Shown one piece after another: positions 1 through 7,905 of a DNA stretch of 64,000 nt. The stretch is from positions 1 through 64,000 of the forward strand of contig NZ_BAYE01000002.1 of the NCBI RefSeq assembly GCF_000685095.1, read 5' to 3'. The notes under the pieces are model-generated. The model was not told the DNA's origin and ran no database searches. It worked only from the letters and a program-made list of their open reading frames with translations. The position numbers were made by a program, and so were the translations under genes. The first letter of the stretch is position 1, and the number at the start of each line of letters is the position of its first letter. Source of the stretch: Paraburkholderia caledonica NBRC 102488 (lineage in GTDB: Bacteria; Pseudomonadota; Gammaproteobacteria; Burkholderiales; Burkholderiaceae).

Positions 1-289
1 GGCAGATAGTGGAAGGCGCACGCGAAAGTCGCTTCGCAATGGACTGGATCGAATCATCAGCCACGAGCCCTCGCGAGATCTCTTCGCGCTCCTCCAGCGT
101 CAACGCCAACCTCGATCGGTGCCTTTGTGGTGGCTGGATACCGCCTGTTTCAGCAAGAATCCCTTGAACTGACGAGTGGTTCCGATCAAAAAGCTGGGCA
201 ATTTTCTGCAGCGATTCGCCCTTGCGCCAACGCTCCCACATCAGCGCCTTCTGCGTCCCGCTGTAATAAATCCGGCGTCGCTGTTTCAT
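1..289 (-). mobile_element. IS30-family transposase, N-terminal part (runs off window edge)
   Basis: Reading the minus strand from the ATG at 289 gives an open frame of 96 codons that is still open at base 1. It starts MKQRRRIYYSGTQKALMWER, continues with a helix-turn-helix segment (SLQKIAQLFDRNHSSVQGIL) and then a second, HTH-like block (LTLEEREEISRGLVADDSIQ). This is the usual order of the N-terminal DNA-binding part of IS30-type transposases. The DDE catalytic core would lie outside the window. Bases 330-350, with a GTGTTGCATC motif, may belong to the insertion-sequence end, but the terminal repeat cannot be confirmed with only one end visible. Family call is confident; whether the element is complete is unknown. 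Confidence 0.82.
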
Positions 290-411
290 TTGCAACACTC
301 CTGCTGCTTACGCAGTCTTCAGTGTGTTGCATCCACCGGTTGAATGCGCCGGCCAAAGCGGTCGTTGAACTGCTTGAAGTAGGATGGAAAACAGACAGCG
401 GGTCGTCAAAC

Positions 412-2382
412 CTATGCGGTATCAATGCCGCAACGAAGCCGCCAACAAGGACAGATGCCTAGCTCCAGAAAACGAGCGCCCCGCAGCTTCCGGCCCGCAG
501 AATCTGTTCTGCCGACCAAAGCGAGTCCGCTGTCTTGGGCGCCTTGACGTAAAGCACCTGGTCGAGGGACAGGCCGATGTAGCTTAGCCCGAGTCCGTCG
601 GGTGTATGCGGCGGCTGCAATTGGCCGGTCTACAAGGTGCGGCAGCATCCACTCGGCGACGCTTTCGTAGTAGCGGACGAGTTCGAGTTTGCTGACGCCG
701 CTCGCAGGGTCAATGACCCGCTCCGGATGCGTGACCTTCGCCTGCGAGAGAGGAGCAGGCGTCAGCGCTTCTCCGGTTTCGCGGACTACGCGGTGCGCGG
801 GCTTATCAACACGTAAGCCCTTGAAGGAAGCCTGCCGGACAACGCCTTCGCCTGTCCACTCCGCAAACTCGACCTCGGCAACCAGCTCTGGATGTACCCA
901 ACGTTCAGCGCCGGCGGCACGCCTGGACCAGCGGCCTGGCTTTGATACTGCAACGTCGAACGGGCTCGTATCGCGTTGCAGAGGAAGCAGGCGCTGCCAG
1001 AGGTCTCTGCCTGTTCCAGCGTTCCAGCCAGTGCCCACGCTACCCGCGTCGTGAAGCTTTTTGCCTACGTAGTAGCCGAGCAGCAAACTGCCGACTTCGC
1101 CTTCCTTACCGCCCCTGGCGGTGAAGCCACAGACAACAAGCTCCTGCCTCAACCGGCATTTCGCTTTTAGCCAGGTTTCGGTCGGTCCGGACTCATATCG
1201 GGCGTCGCGACGCTTCAGCATCAGCCCCTCGAGTCCGAGTCCGGCTGCGGCCTCAAACATCTGCACGATGGGAGCGTCAAAGTCCTGGCTGAAGCGTATG
1301 CGGTCGCTATCGTTCTCAAGAAGCTGTGCCAGTCGCGCGCGCCTCGCCCATACCGGGACATTCGTCAGGTCATCCCCGTTACAGTACGGAAGGTCGAACA
1401 GGAAATAGACGATTTCGTTATTCGCTGCGCCATCTATCGCAGTCTGTAAAGCGCCGAAATCCGGCAGTCCGTCCCTGAGCACGACTATCTCGCCGTCCAG
1501 CCATCCACTCGAGAGGGGGAGTTCCGCGACTTCAGCCGCCAGCGTCGCGAGTTTCTTCGTCCAGTCGTGGCCGCCGCTTGTGAATAACCGTACGCGCCCC
1601 TTGTCGACCCGGGCGAGCATCCGGTAACCATCCAGCTTGGATTCGACTATCCAGTCGCCGGTTGTAGGTAGCGACGAGGCCAGGGTCGCGCGCTGCGGTT
1701 CGAGTTTTGCGGGTAACGGCGCGCGGACTGCGGCCGACAGTTCTATCGCCGGCGGAGTGACCGGCGCGGGCCGGGATACTTTCGGCTCGCGCTCTTCGAT
1801 GAGGCCTAGCGGTTTTGTCGTGACGCTGTCAGGCAGCGCCTTAATGACGTCATACTCGGCTAACGGTTGAGCCCACTCGTCGCGCTTCTTGAACATCATC
1901 CACTGGTCCTGGCTATCCTCCGGCTTGGATATACGCACCAGCTCCCATGAGCCGGCCAGCTTTTCGCCATGGAGGCGGAAGACCAGCTTGCCCGCCTTCA
2001 TCGCCTTGTGAGCGTCCCCGACCGGCTCCCACGTCCCGCGGTCCCACACAATCACCTTCCCGGCACCGTATTGCTTTGGCGGAATCGTGCCTTCGAATGT
2101 TGCATATTCGACCGGGTGGTCCTCCACGTGGACGGCCATTCTCTTCTCTTTCGGGTCGTAGCACGGGCCCTTGGGTACCGCCCACGAAACCAGCACACCG
2201 TCGAGCTCCAGGCGGAAGTCGTAATGCAGGCGGCTCGCCCAATGCTTCTGGATGAGGAAACCGAGGCGCGCCGGGCGACGGGTCGCTCGTCCCGCGGGCG
2301 CCGGTTCGGGCGTATGCCCGAAGTCTCGCATCTTCCCGTAACGGCTTAGGGCCGGAGATTGCGAACCGCGTGCTGTAGCCAT
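412..2382 (-). CDS. ligD: ATP-dependent DNA ligase LigD, truncated in the polymerase domain
   Basis: LigD is the multifunctional ligase of bacterial end joining. The N-terminus (about residues 15-150) is the 3'-phosphoesterase domain, with RDFGHTPEP, LHYDFRLELDG and a VEDHPVEYATFEG segment. The ligase domain follows, with the lysine motif ESKLDGYR near residue 249. The polymerase domain begins (SKLELVRYYESVAEWMLPHL) but stops matching after about 25 residues, at base 621; the last 69 residues are an out-of-frame reading of an imuA piece. Full LigD proteins have some 250 more residues here. Phosphoesterase and ligase functions could survive; the polymerase is lost. I place the start at the ATG at 2382 because the sequence then resembles the family N-terminus; GTG 2421 is an alternative. 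No Ku gene is in the window. Confidence 0.85.
   Translation of the reverse strand: MATARGSQSPALSRYGKMRDFGHTPEPAPAGRATRRPARLGFLIQKHWASRLHYDFRLELDGVLVSWAVPKGPCYDPKEKRMAVHVEDHPVEYATFEGTIPPKQYGAGKVIVWDRGTWEPVGDAHKAMKAGKLVFRLHGEKLAGSWELVRISKPEDSQDQWMMFKKRDEWAQPLAEYDVIKALPDSVTTKPLGLIEEREPKVSRPAPVTPPAIELSAAVRAPLPAKLEPQRATLASSLPTTGDWIVESKLDGYRMLARVDKGRVRLFTSGGHDWTKKLATLAAEVAELPLSSGWLDGEIVVLRDGLPDFGALQTAIDGAANNEIVYFLFDLPYCNGDDLTNVPVWARRARLAQLLENDSDRIRFSQDFDAPIVQMFEAAAGLGLEGLMLKRRDARYESGPTETWLKAKCRLRQELVVCGFTARGGKEGEVGSLLLGYYVGKKLHDAGSVGTGWNAGTGRDLWQRLLPLQRDTSPFDVAVSKPGRWSRRAAGAERWVHPELVAEVEFAEWTGEGVVRQASFKGLRVDKPAHRVVRETGEALTPAPLSQAKVTHPERVIDPASGVSKLELVRYYESVAEWMLPHLVDRPIAAAAYTRRTRAKLHRPVPRPGALRQGAQDSGLALVGRTDSAGRKLRGARFLELGICPCWRLRCGIDTA
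459..623 (-). pseudogene. imuA: imuA internal fragment fused out of frame to ligD
   Basis: In the frame shifted by one from the ligD tail, bases 623-459 read QLQPPHTPDGLGLSYIGLSL, then DQVLYVKAPKTADSLWSAEQ, then ILRAGSCGALVFWS and a stop. This matches the middle of ImuA/SulA-like proteins, the RecA-like accessory factor of the ImuABC (DnaE2) SOS mutagenesis complex. The characteristic string is the ADSLWSAEQ-ILRAGSCGAL segment. Start and end of the gene are missing, so it cannot make a functional protein. A second fragment at 22370-22489 covers the same residues, so at least two imuA copies once existed. Confidence 0.72.
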
Positions 2383-2554
2383 TGAGCAGTCCAACGAAGA
2401 GCCGCGTTGTGAACGATGCACGACTACCCTGTCGGGCGCACACTACATCTCGCGCGGTATCCCGCCTGTCACGCGGTACGCGCGCGGGCAACGGCTCGAC
2501 GCGAAAGCCTGCGACTGCGGCAGGTCAACGCCGGGTTGCCACGGTGAATGCGGC

Positions 2555-2776
2555 TCAACTTCGAGCTTCGGTGCCCTGGAGTTCTCCATGCTTGTGCGAA
2601 TGCGTTGCCGCGTACTTCAGTTCGAAGTGCGCGCCCTTGCCGCTACGCGTCGGTGGAAAGTGCTCACCCTCGACGCACGTCACCTCGAACGTGTCTTTGC
2701 CATCGTCATGCACCACTGAGTAGATGCCCGAGACTTTCACTGTTTCGCCCGGCTTGTAGGAATTGTCGCCTGCCAT
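2555..2776 (-). CDS. small YjzC-like protein
   Basis: A 73-residue protein beginning MAGDNSYKPGETVKVSGIYS. The pattern PGE-x4-SG-x-Y followed by a short charged region with FPP resembles the small YjzC-type proteins of unknown function. The rest is hydrophilic and histidine-rich near the end (ATHSHKHGE). There is no signal peptide or membrane segment. It lies upstream of ligD on the same strand with a gap of 172 bases, and an SOS-box-like palindrome lies 108 bases upstream of its start. Function unknown. Confidence 0.6.
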   Translation of the reverse strand: MAGDNSYKPGETVKVSGIYSVVHDDGKDTFEVTCVEGEHFPPTRSGKGAHFELKYAATHSHKHGELQGTEARS

Positions 2777-3132
2777 CGTTACTCTTATATCGTGGAAGAG
2801 ACACTACGAACAGCAAACGACGTTCCGAGCTCTGTGACACCTTGGATGTCACAACGAATGGGCTGACGTCATTGCACGAAAACCTGTATGAATGTACAGT
2901 GTTGGGCAGATGTTTTCGTGACGGCGAACGGCCAGGTTTTCCGAAGCAAAGGCCCGCAAGATGGTCGTGAGCCCGGCCGCCAGCATGCCCATGCGGAAAT
3001 TGCGACGTTTGCGGCTAAGGGTTAATCGGCGCTCGGCGAGCTCATGTCGTTGGGTCAGCGAGTCCGCTGTCTTCGATGCCCTGGGCCGCGTTAGCGAAAC
3101 CACTCGGGAAGCCACCAGGCAAGGGGGAAAGC
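2777..3132. other. intergenic region without a convincing gene
   Basis: Open frames here are shadows with no recognisable protein pattern. The only structured element I see is the SOS-box-like palindrome at 2884-2899. A purine-rich stretch at 3119-3130 serves as ribosome binding site for the GTG start at 3133. Confidence 0.5.
2884..2899. promoter_or_regulatory. LexA (SOS) box, CTGT-N8-ACAG
   Basis: Bases 2884-2899 read CTGTATGAATGTACAG, which fits the CTGT-N8-ACAG operator bound by LexA in gamma- and betaproteobacteria. The site lies 108 bases in front of the minus-strand YjzC-like gene and ligD, and about 230 bases before the plus-strand gene at 3133. A 16-bp match of this kind can occur by chance in a genome, but its position beside double-strand-break repair and SOS mutagenesis relics makes it credible. 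No binding data are available. Confidence 0.5.
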
Positions 3133-3483
3133 GTGCGAAGACTTGGACTTGCGTTGTTGACGGCGGCGCTTGCGCCGACTGCTTTCGGAGCCGGCATATA
3201 TTCGGAAGTCTGGAATCCGCCGGAGGCGCGCGCGAGTGCGCCACACAGGGCGACTGCCCTGCACAAGCTCGCCGTGCGGCGGCACGTCGTTTTGCATGCG
3301 AAGAAGGTGAATTCGCGGCGCACATCGGCGCCTGCATCAAAGCTCGTCGCGAAACAAGGCAATGCGCCAAGGACTTTGCCCAAAGACGAACCGGACATGT
3401 CTGAAATCCCGCGGCAAGTCACGCCGGAGGGCAACGTCCTTCGCGTACGCGGCCACGCGCTAACCGCTCACGTCGTCCGCTAA
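3133..3483 (+). CDS. secreted hypothetical protein (about 116 aa)
   Basis: I choose the GTG at 3133 because it follows a strong AAGGGGGAAA ribosome binding site and opens a clean signal peptide (VRRLGLALLTAALAPTAFGA) with cleavage expected near residue 20. The mature part begins GIYSEVWNPPEA and is rich in Lys, Arg, Ala and His. The C-terminus carries IPRQVTPEGNVLRV. Proteins of this layout occur in Burkholderiaceae as envelope proteins of unknown function. Its stop codon overlaps the start of the next gene (TAATG), so the two are probably translated together. Confidence 0.68.
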   Translation: MRRLGLALLTAALAPTAFGAGIYSEVWNPPEARASAPHRATALHKLAVRRHVVLHAKKVNSRRTSAPASKLVAKQGNAPRTLPKDEPDMSEIPRQVTPEGNVLRVRGHALTAHVVR

Positions 3484-3701
3484 TGCAGTCGCAGAGCTAC
3501 CAGGGGTATCAGGTGTGGGGACACTCAATCGTTGAGCTCGAGGGCCAGTTGCAGAGAGAACGTTATGCGGCGAGCGGAACCATCACCCTTCGCGGCAAGT
3601 TTGTCCATGCTTCAGGTGTCCTTGGCCACTTTGAAAGTGAGGAGGACGCTGAGCTTGCAGGGTTGGATTGGGCTCGTGCGTGGGTCGATGCTCATAGCTA
3701 G
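3483..3701 (+). CDS. small conserved hypothetical protein (72 aa)
   Basis: Starts at the ATG overlapping the stop of the preceding gene. The sequence starts MQSQSYQGYQVWGHSIVELE and ends with FESEEDAELAGLDWARAWVD, a pattern (aromatic-S-E-E-x-A, then a helix ending in W-x-D) seen in many small cytoplasmic Burkholderiaceae proteins. No signal peptide or membrane segment. The stop codon lies inside the first bases of a 220-bp direct repeat that recurs at 17.6 kb. Function unknown. Confidence 0.65.
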   Translation: MQSQSYQGYQVWGHSIVELEGQLQRERYAASGTITLRGKFVHASGVLGHFESEEDAELAGLDWARAWVDAHS

Positions 3702-3913
3702 AGCCATCAGCTGCTCTGCGTTTCAGCAATGCGTTGAGCCGGGTCAAGGTGGTTCCTTCTTTCCCTGCGCATGAGGCCTCCTTTGAGCATCCGCAGGATG
3801 CGGTTGTCCGCCCTAAAAAGAGTCCCATCCATTGAATGGCTTTAATGTCTGAGAGACTGTTCGATGATACGAATGAGTAAAGACATATCTAGCGAATGAG
3901 GTTTTAACTTTTT
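3693..3913 (+). repeat. 220-bp direct repeat, copy A
   Basis: Bases 3693-3913 are close to identical with 17617-17836 in the same orientation (roughly 85-90 % by eye, with a few one-base gaps). Shared blocks include GAGCCATCAGCTGCTCTGCG, TTTCAGCAATGCGTTGAGCC, GAATGAGTAAAGACATATCT and GGTTTTAACTTTT. The repeat holds an imperfect inverted repeat AAGAGTCCC...GAGACTGTT that is perfect in copy B. Here no recombinase gene follows; similarity stops after the T-run at 3913. See copy B. Confidence 0.85.
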
Positions 3914-4088
3914 CTCGCGGCCGTTTTAGGTGGGCACGTCTGTCTTTGCGGGCGGATTGTTATATGCCCTGCTGGTCTCGCCGGGAAATCGTTTAGCGCA
4001 AACCTCCCGGGAGTGGTTTGTTGCCGCTGTGTATTGCTCTGCGCAGCCTTCCAGGCATCCGCGTCTGGCTCTGAAGCGAATCGCGGGA

Positions 4089-5771
4089 TTAGAAGGCAGG
4101 TACCGAAGGAACCACCAGGCCCCGGTTCGGGTCCACGAACACGGTCGGATTGCTGCCGCTACCACTGAAGTCGAAGAGGCCCAGGATGCTACCGGCTGTT
4201 GCATCAAAGGAGCCACCGCCAAGGCGTTGGCTGCCGAGCCAGTTGTCTTCTATGAAGCGAACCACCGATGCCTGTGTAATCGGCGTGTGGTCAACGTAGT
4301 TGACCTTGGCCCAAGGCGAAATCACGATGAACGGGATACGTGTACCGGGACCGCATCGGCCGTTCACCGGAGCACCGTTCAGGCCGAGCGGAGCCGTCCC
4401 CGTACCGCATTTGCCAGAACCGTTCAGTCGGTCCGCCTGCGCGTCGAACGATGAACTGGTCGGAGTTGCATACGCATGGTCGTACCAGCCGTCCGAATCG
4501 TCCCACGTGACGATGACTGCCGTGCTTTTCCAGTCCGGCTGCTGCTGCAGGAAGTTGACCACCTTGGCCGTAAAGGCCTGTTCGTCTAGCGGGTCCGAAT
4601 AACCAGCGTGGCCGTCCTGGAACGCTGGTGCCTTGATGAAGCTCACCGATGGATAGTTCCCCGCCTTCACAGCGGCGAAGAAATCGTCGGAGTCATACTG
4701 GTGATTTGCCGGGTCAACCGTCTTACCGTCGGACTGCAGCGTGTAGCCGATGGCTGCCGTGGCGCCAGGACGCAAATGCTTCGGATTCGACGTCGATGCG
4801 TAATACTGGAACCAGTTGTGGTGGGGAATGTAATCGGCTGTTATGCGTCCGACCGCTGGCGTCACCGTGCTGCGTTTGCACCCGGTCGTACCGTTGCCGT
4901 TAGTCGTCGTCAGATTGAAACCGCCCATGAAACCACCCCACGTTATGTTCCTGGCGTTGAGCAGGTCGCCAATGTTCTTGCCTGACATCAGAATCTGGTC
5001 CGTCGTGCTAGAGCACAGGTCGTTTGCTGGGTCGACATCATTGATGAGGGTAACGCTCCCCTGACCATCGTTGACGTAATACGAATTTGAAGCCGTCGTC
5101 AGATTAAATGGCTGCTGACTGGTCTTGACCAGCTGAACGCCGTTAGTCTGGCCGGAGATAACCTCCAGGGCACCCGGTGTCGACGGACCGAACGTATCCG
5201 AATACGCGTTGTCGCTCATCGCAAAGTGTTGGGCATAGTTCCATAGGGCGGTAACAGTGTTGCCGTCGTAGTAGCCCATCACCTGGCCGGTCGTGCCGAA
5301 GGCGCCGGCGCCTCTGCGCGACCCTTTACCAGCGTACAACGGGAACAGGTCGGCAGCGCCATTGTTATAGGCCTGCTGTTCCGCGGTATAGGTGTGGTCC
5401 TGGTCGGCCGTCGCAGCCTGTGTGCGGTCGAGGCGGAATGGATTCACTGCACCCGCACCGTTTCGCGAATTGATGAAGTTTGGATTGTTATTCAGCAGTG
5501 TGCCGCTCAAACCGTTGACCGTCGGAGTGCCGGGTGCAGCCGTGAAGACGGGTTCGCCCGCCGGATTGGTCGCATTCGGGTAAGTCGCAAAGTAGTGGTC
5601 AAAGGACACGTTCTCGTTGTAAATCACAACGAGGTGCTTGATGGGGGTCGACGTCGGAAGTTGATTCTGTGCTGAGACCGCAGTCAATGCGTTGCTTGCG
5701 TCGCCCCATGCATACAGGGAGACGCTTAGAGCGATGCCCGCTACGCCTTGCAGGAGGGTTCTGGAAAGCAT
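4089..5771 (-). CDS. secreted phosphoesterase (phospholipase C / acid phosphatase type)
   Basis: A 560-residue protein with an N-terminal signal peptide (MLSRTLLQGVAGIALSVSLY...) and the alkaline-phosphatase-like fold of the phosphoesterase family PF04185. Family marks are HLVVIYNENVSFDHYFATYP near residue 47, SDNAYSDTFGPSTPGALEVI near residue 185, VSFIKAPAFQDGHAGYSDPL, the metal-binding VTWDDSDGWYDH, and RIPFIVISPWAKVNYVDHTP close to the C-terminus. Length and order are normal for the family, which hydrolyses phosphate esters outside the cell or in the periplasm. The exact substrate (phospholipid or phosphomonoester) cannot be read from sequence. Start at the ATG at 5771. The gene stands alone. 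Confidence 0.85.
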   Translation of the reverse strand: MLSRTLLQGVAGIALSVSLYAWGDASNALTAVSAQNQLPTSTPIKHLVVIYNENVSFDHYFATYPNATNPAGEPVFTAAPGTPTVNGLSGTLLNNNPNFINSRNGAGAVNPFRLDRTQAATADQDHTYTAEQQAYNNGAADLFPLYAGKGSRRGAGAFGTTGQVMGYYDGNTVTALWNYAQHFAMSDNAYSDTFGPSTPGALEVISGQTNGVQLVKTSQQPFNLTTASNSYYVNDGQGSVTLINDVDPANDLCSSTTDQILMSGKNIGDLLNARNITWGGFMGGFNLTTTNGNGTTGCKRSTVTPAVGRITADYIPHHNWFQYYASTSNPKHLRPGATAAIGYTLQSDGKTVDPANHQYDSDDFFAAVKAGNYPSVSFIKAPAFQDGHAGYSDPLDEQAFTAKVVNFLQQQPDWKSTAVIVTWDDSDGWYDHAYATPTSSSFDAQADRLNGSGKCGTGTAPLGLNGAPVNGRCGPGTRIPFIVISPWAKVNYVDHTPITQASVVRFIEDNWLGSQRLGGGSFDATAGSILGLFDFSGSGSNPTVFVDPNRGLVVPSVPAF

Positions 5772-6062
5772 ATGTAGTTCCGGGCGTCGCTCTATTAGCT
5801 TAATGGTGTAGACGTGTCCGGCACTGCCGCGTCACTCCGCGAGCCTTCAGGGTCCCGACGAGATAGTCGCCTCGGAGGGAGTACCAGGCCGCTACGCCGG
5901 TCAACACAGGGTACATAGCACACCGACGTGCCAAAGCCCAGCAATCTGTCGAATTCATCGTTTTGTGCAGCGCGCGTGAAGAAGCGTTAATGCGAATACG
6001 AATTCGCGCACCGATTCTTTCACCCTCGTCACTGTACAACAATGAAGGTTTGCACTACGCGC
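5772..6062. other. intergenic region, nothing recognised
   Basis: Promoter region of the phosphoesterase gene on the minus strand. I see no reading frame with a natural-looking protein and no strong hairpin. Confidence 0.4.
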
Positions 6063-6339
6063 ATGAAACAGGTTTCGCTGCTGGTATCGCATTGACGTCC
6101 CTGGTCGTGCAAGCTGCATCCAAGGACACAGCTGCCCCACAAAGCGGTCCAAAAACACCGTCCGCAGGCGCGCTGAATTCGACAAGAATCTGGCGCAGCT
6201 TCAGGAGCAGATGAAGACAATGCAAGGGCAGATGGACCAGATTCTCATGGCTGAGTCATCGCTTGGTGGGGATGCATCTGGCCATCCATCGCGTCAGCAC
6301 TGTGGTCCGAAAGTTGTTGTCGAACCACGTGTGAAGTGA
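6063..6339 (+). pseudogene. decayed small secreted protein
   Basis: Pieces of one protein appear in three frames: MKQVSLLV from the ATG at 6063, then GIALTSLVVQAASKDTAAPQ (the rest of a signal peptide and a Pro/Ala linker), then FDKNLAQLQEQMKTMQGQMD from 6178. Together they look like the common Burkholderiaceae layout of signal peptide, Ala/Pro linker and Met/Gln-rich coiled coil, broken by two frameshifts. The last frame ends at the TGA at 6337. The reconstruction is an inference. Confidence 0.4.
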
Positions 6340-6466
6340 TGACGATCTCCGCACCTCGCTGCGCTACCTCGGCCTGACGTTCAGCGTCCGCCGCGAACGA
6401 TTCAACCGCCGCACCCAAGTCAGTCATCGCGATAAGCGTAGTAAATTGTCCGTTTCGTATTGCCAT
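6245..6466 (-). CDS. possible small protein (73 aa), uncertain
   Basis: A minus-strand frame starting MAIRNGQFTTLIAMTDLGAA with a helical, acidic middle (ESFAADAERQAEVAQRGAEI) and a plausible amino-acid mix. It lacks a clear ribosome binding site and overlaps the decayed plus-strand gene. It matches no family I know. Confidence 0.35.
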   Translation of the reverse strand: MAIRNGQFTTLIAMTDLGAAVESFAADAERQAEVAQRGAEIVITSHVVRQQLSDHSADAMDGQMHPHQAMTQP

Positions 6467-6621
6467 GCGTGGCTCATTCGCAATGAGCGGAGAAATCGGA
6501 GGCGGTTCGCGTCCGATTGATATAACTTAACGCCGCCGAGTGGCAGTAATACACTTCATCTGGACCGCTGTGGGTCTGGTATCGCCGCTAGAATGAAACA
6601 CCTCTCGCCGGGACCGCTGAC

Positions 6622-6885
6622 ATGGCTGCATTGCCGGACGTACAAGAAAATTTTTTGCGGGTGCTTATAGACGACAAGGCCGCCGTAAACGTGTTCCTTG
6701 TGAACGGCATCAGGCTGAGCGGTCAACTGGCCGCCTTTGACCGATTCGCGGTTGTGCTGGAGTCTGGCTCGGGTTCACAACTTGTTTTCAAACATGCCAT
6801 CTCGACCGTGCTACCTGTCAATGGAAGGGACTTCGCACTCGGTTTGGGCGCGGCGGTGAGTCGGGACAAGCGGAACGACTTGTGA
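6622..6885 (+). CDS. hfq: Hfq-like RNA chaperone (Sm fold)
   Basis: An 87-residue protein with the full Sm layout: N-terminal helix (VQENFLRVLIDDKAAVNVFL), Sm1 (LVNGIRLSGQLAAFDRFAVV), and Sm2 with the Hfq signature FKHAISTVLP. In Hfq the YKH residues of Sm2 line the proximal RNA-binding face; here the Tyr is Phe, and Lys-His are kept. The Gln and Phe of the N-terminal helix are present, and the C-terminal tail is short. It differs clearly from the standard betaproteobacterial Hfq (KGQ-LQDPFLNxLR start), so it is probably an additional paralogue rather than the housekeeping gene. It is not next to hflX or miaA, the usual Hfq neighbours. Start at ATG 6622. Confidence 0.8.
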   Translation: MAALPDVQENFLRVLIDDKAAVNVFLVNGIRLSGQLAAFDRFAVVLESGSGSQLVFKHAISTVLPVNGRDFALGLGAAVSRDKRNDL

Positions 6886-6922
6886 GTTCGCGCGAGTGAA
6901 AACTGCCATGACATGCTGTGGT

Positions 6923-7197
6923 CTACACTTGACCTGCGCATAGCCAAGCGACGTCCACGTCGAGAAGTTCAGACAGGCGTGGACAATCATACTTTTCGGA
7001 ACGATAACGCCGGCGCGCCGAAGGGTCACGTCGTATTCTGGTACGCCGAGCGACCTCGTCACCCGACTGGAAGTAACCTTTGCGCGCTTGATGGTCATGT
7101 CCAGCCGTGCTGCGAAAGCTCGCTTAGAACAATTGGCGCCACTAGCTGCGAAGTCGCATCGCCGTTCTGTCGCCGTATTCGCGGACGGTATCCGTCT
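6923..7197 (-). pseudogene. decayed copy of the small HTH protein at 8423-8719
   Basis: The minus strand reads FAARLDMTIKRAKVTSSRVT, then RSLGVPEYDVTLRRAGVIVP, and after a frameshift near 7000 LSELLDVDVAWLCAGQV and a stop at 6923-6925. The intact protein at 8423-8719 reads LAARLDRALKRAGISSARAA, NWLGVSEYEVEYWRGGITVP and MRLATVIQLDVHWLCTGQPR at the same places. The relationship is clear along the whole domain. No good start codon is left, and one frameshift splits the frame, so this is a relic. Confidence 0.6.
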
Positions 7198-7648
7198 CCC
7201 GCGACGACAGAGGTACGGAGGCGTCGTTCACTTGTTGAAGAGGGCGCGGAAAGGGCCGTCATATCGAACGTCGAGCTACGACCCGTCCTTGAAAACGGGT
7301 CGCTTCACGACTCCAGAATCCAGGACTCTCTGAACAGCGTCCCGCTCCACGAAGACGCCAGGCCGTTCGTCGGGAAAAACCAACTGCATCAACGGTCCTA
7401 TGTTTGCATGGCGTTGAAAAAGCCGGGTTCCCCAGAGCGCTCCGTCGCCCCCAGCCAGTAAACCACGGCTGCGCCAGGATTTCGAGCGTCGCGTGCGAGA
7501 AAGCGCAACGTCTTAGGGGTACGCGGTTAGGACGAGCATTCCATATGCGGCACGTCGTGCACGCGGGTGTCCATCTGGTTGTCAGTACGTTTTGCGAAAT
7601 GCGCCGCATAACGTCCCATTCATCGTGACGAGGCGAACGCCGGGCTTG
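7198..7648. other. region without a convincing gene
   Basis: Frames on both strands exist but none has a recognisable protein or ribosome binding site. The region lies between the HTH relic and the cold-shock gene and is probably decayed DNA. Confidence 0.4.
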
Positions 7649-7852
7649 TTACAGCGGCATGATGTTGGCCGCCTGCTTGCCCTTCGGCCCCTGCTTCACT
7701 TCGAAGCTGACCTTCTGATTCTCTTGCAGTGTTTTGAAGCCACTGCCCTGAACCTCCGAGAAGTGAGCGAACAGGTCTTCTCCGCCGTCGTCCGGCGTGA
7801 TAAAGCCGAACCCCTTCGCGTCGTTAAACCACTTTACTGTTCCCGTTGTCAT
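7649..7852 (-). CDS. cspA: cold-shock protein, CspA family
   Basis: A 67-residue single OB-fold protein that binds single-stranded RNA and DNA. From the ATG at 7852 it reads [20 protein letters not shown] with the RNP1 motif KGFGFI and the RNP2-like DLFAHFSEV. It ends with a [11 protein letters not shown] segment typical of CspA. Length is exactly that of the family. Whether it is cold-induced cannot be seen; Burkholderiaceae genomes usually carry several paralogues. An upstream in-frame extension to 7909 lacks the family pattern and is left out. Confidence 0.93.
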   Translation of the reverse strand: MTTGTVKWFNDAKGFGFITPDDGGEDLFAHFSEVQGSGFKTLQENQKVSFEVKQGPKGKQAANIMPL

Positions 7853-7905
7853 ATCAGTTCTCCAAAAGTCAGTGTTGCATGCGGCCGACGTCGGTAGACC
7901 ACCAC

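Noticed and set aside
2849-3370. 173-aa minus-strand gene covering the SOS box
   Set aside because: Arg/Ser/Ala-rich without motif and opposite to a signal-peptide gene with a good start.
3693-3913. tRNA gene or tRNA-based att site
   Set aside because: No cloverleaf, no CCA end and no T-loop sequence can be found in the repeat.
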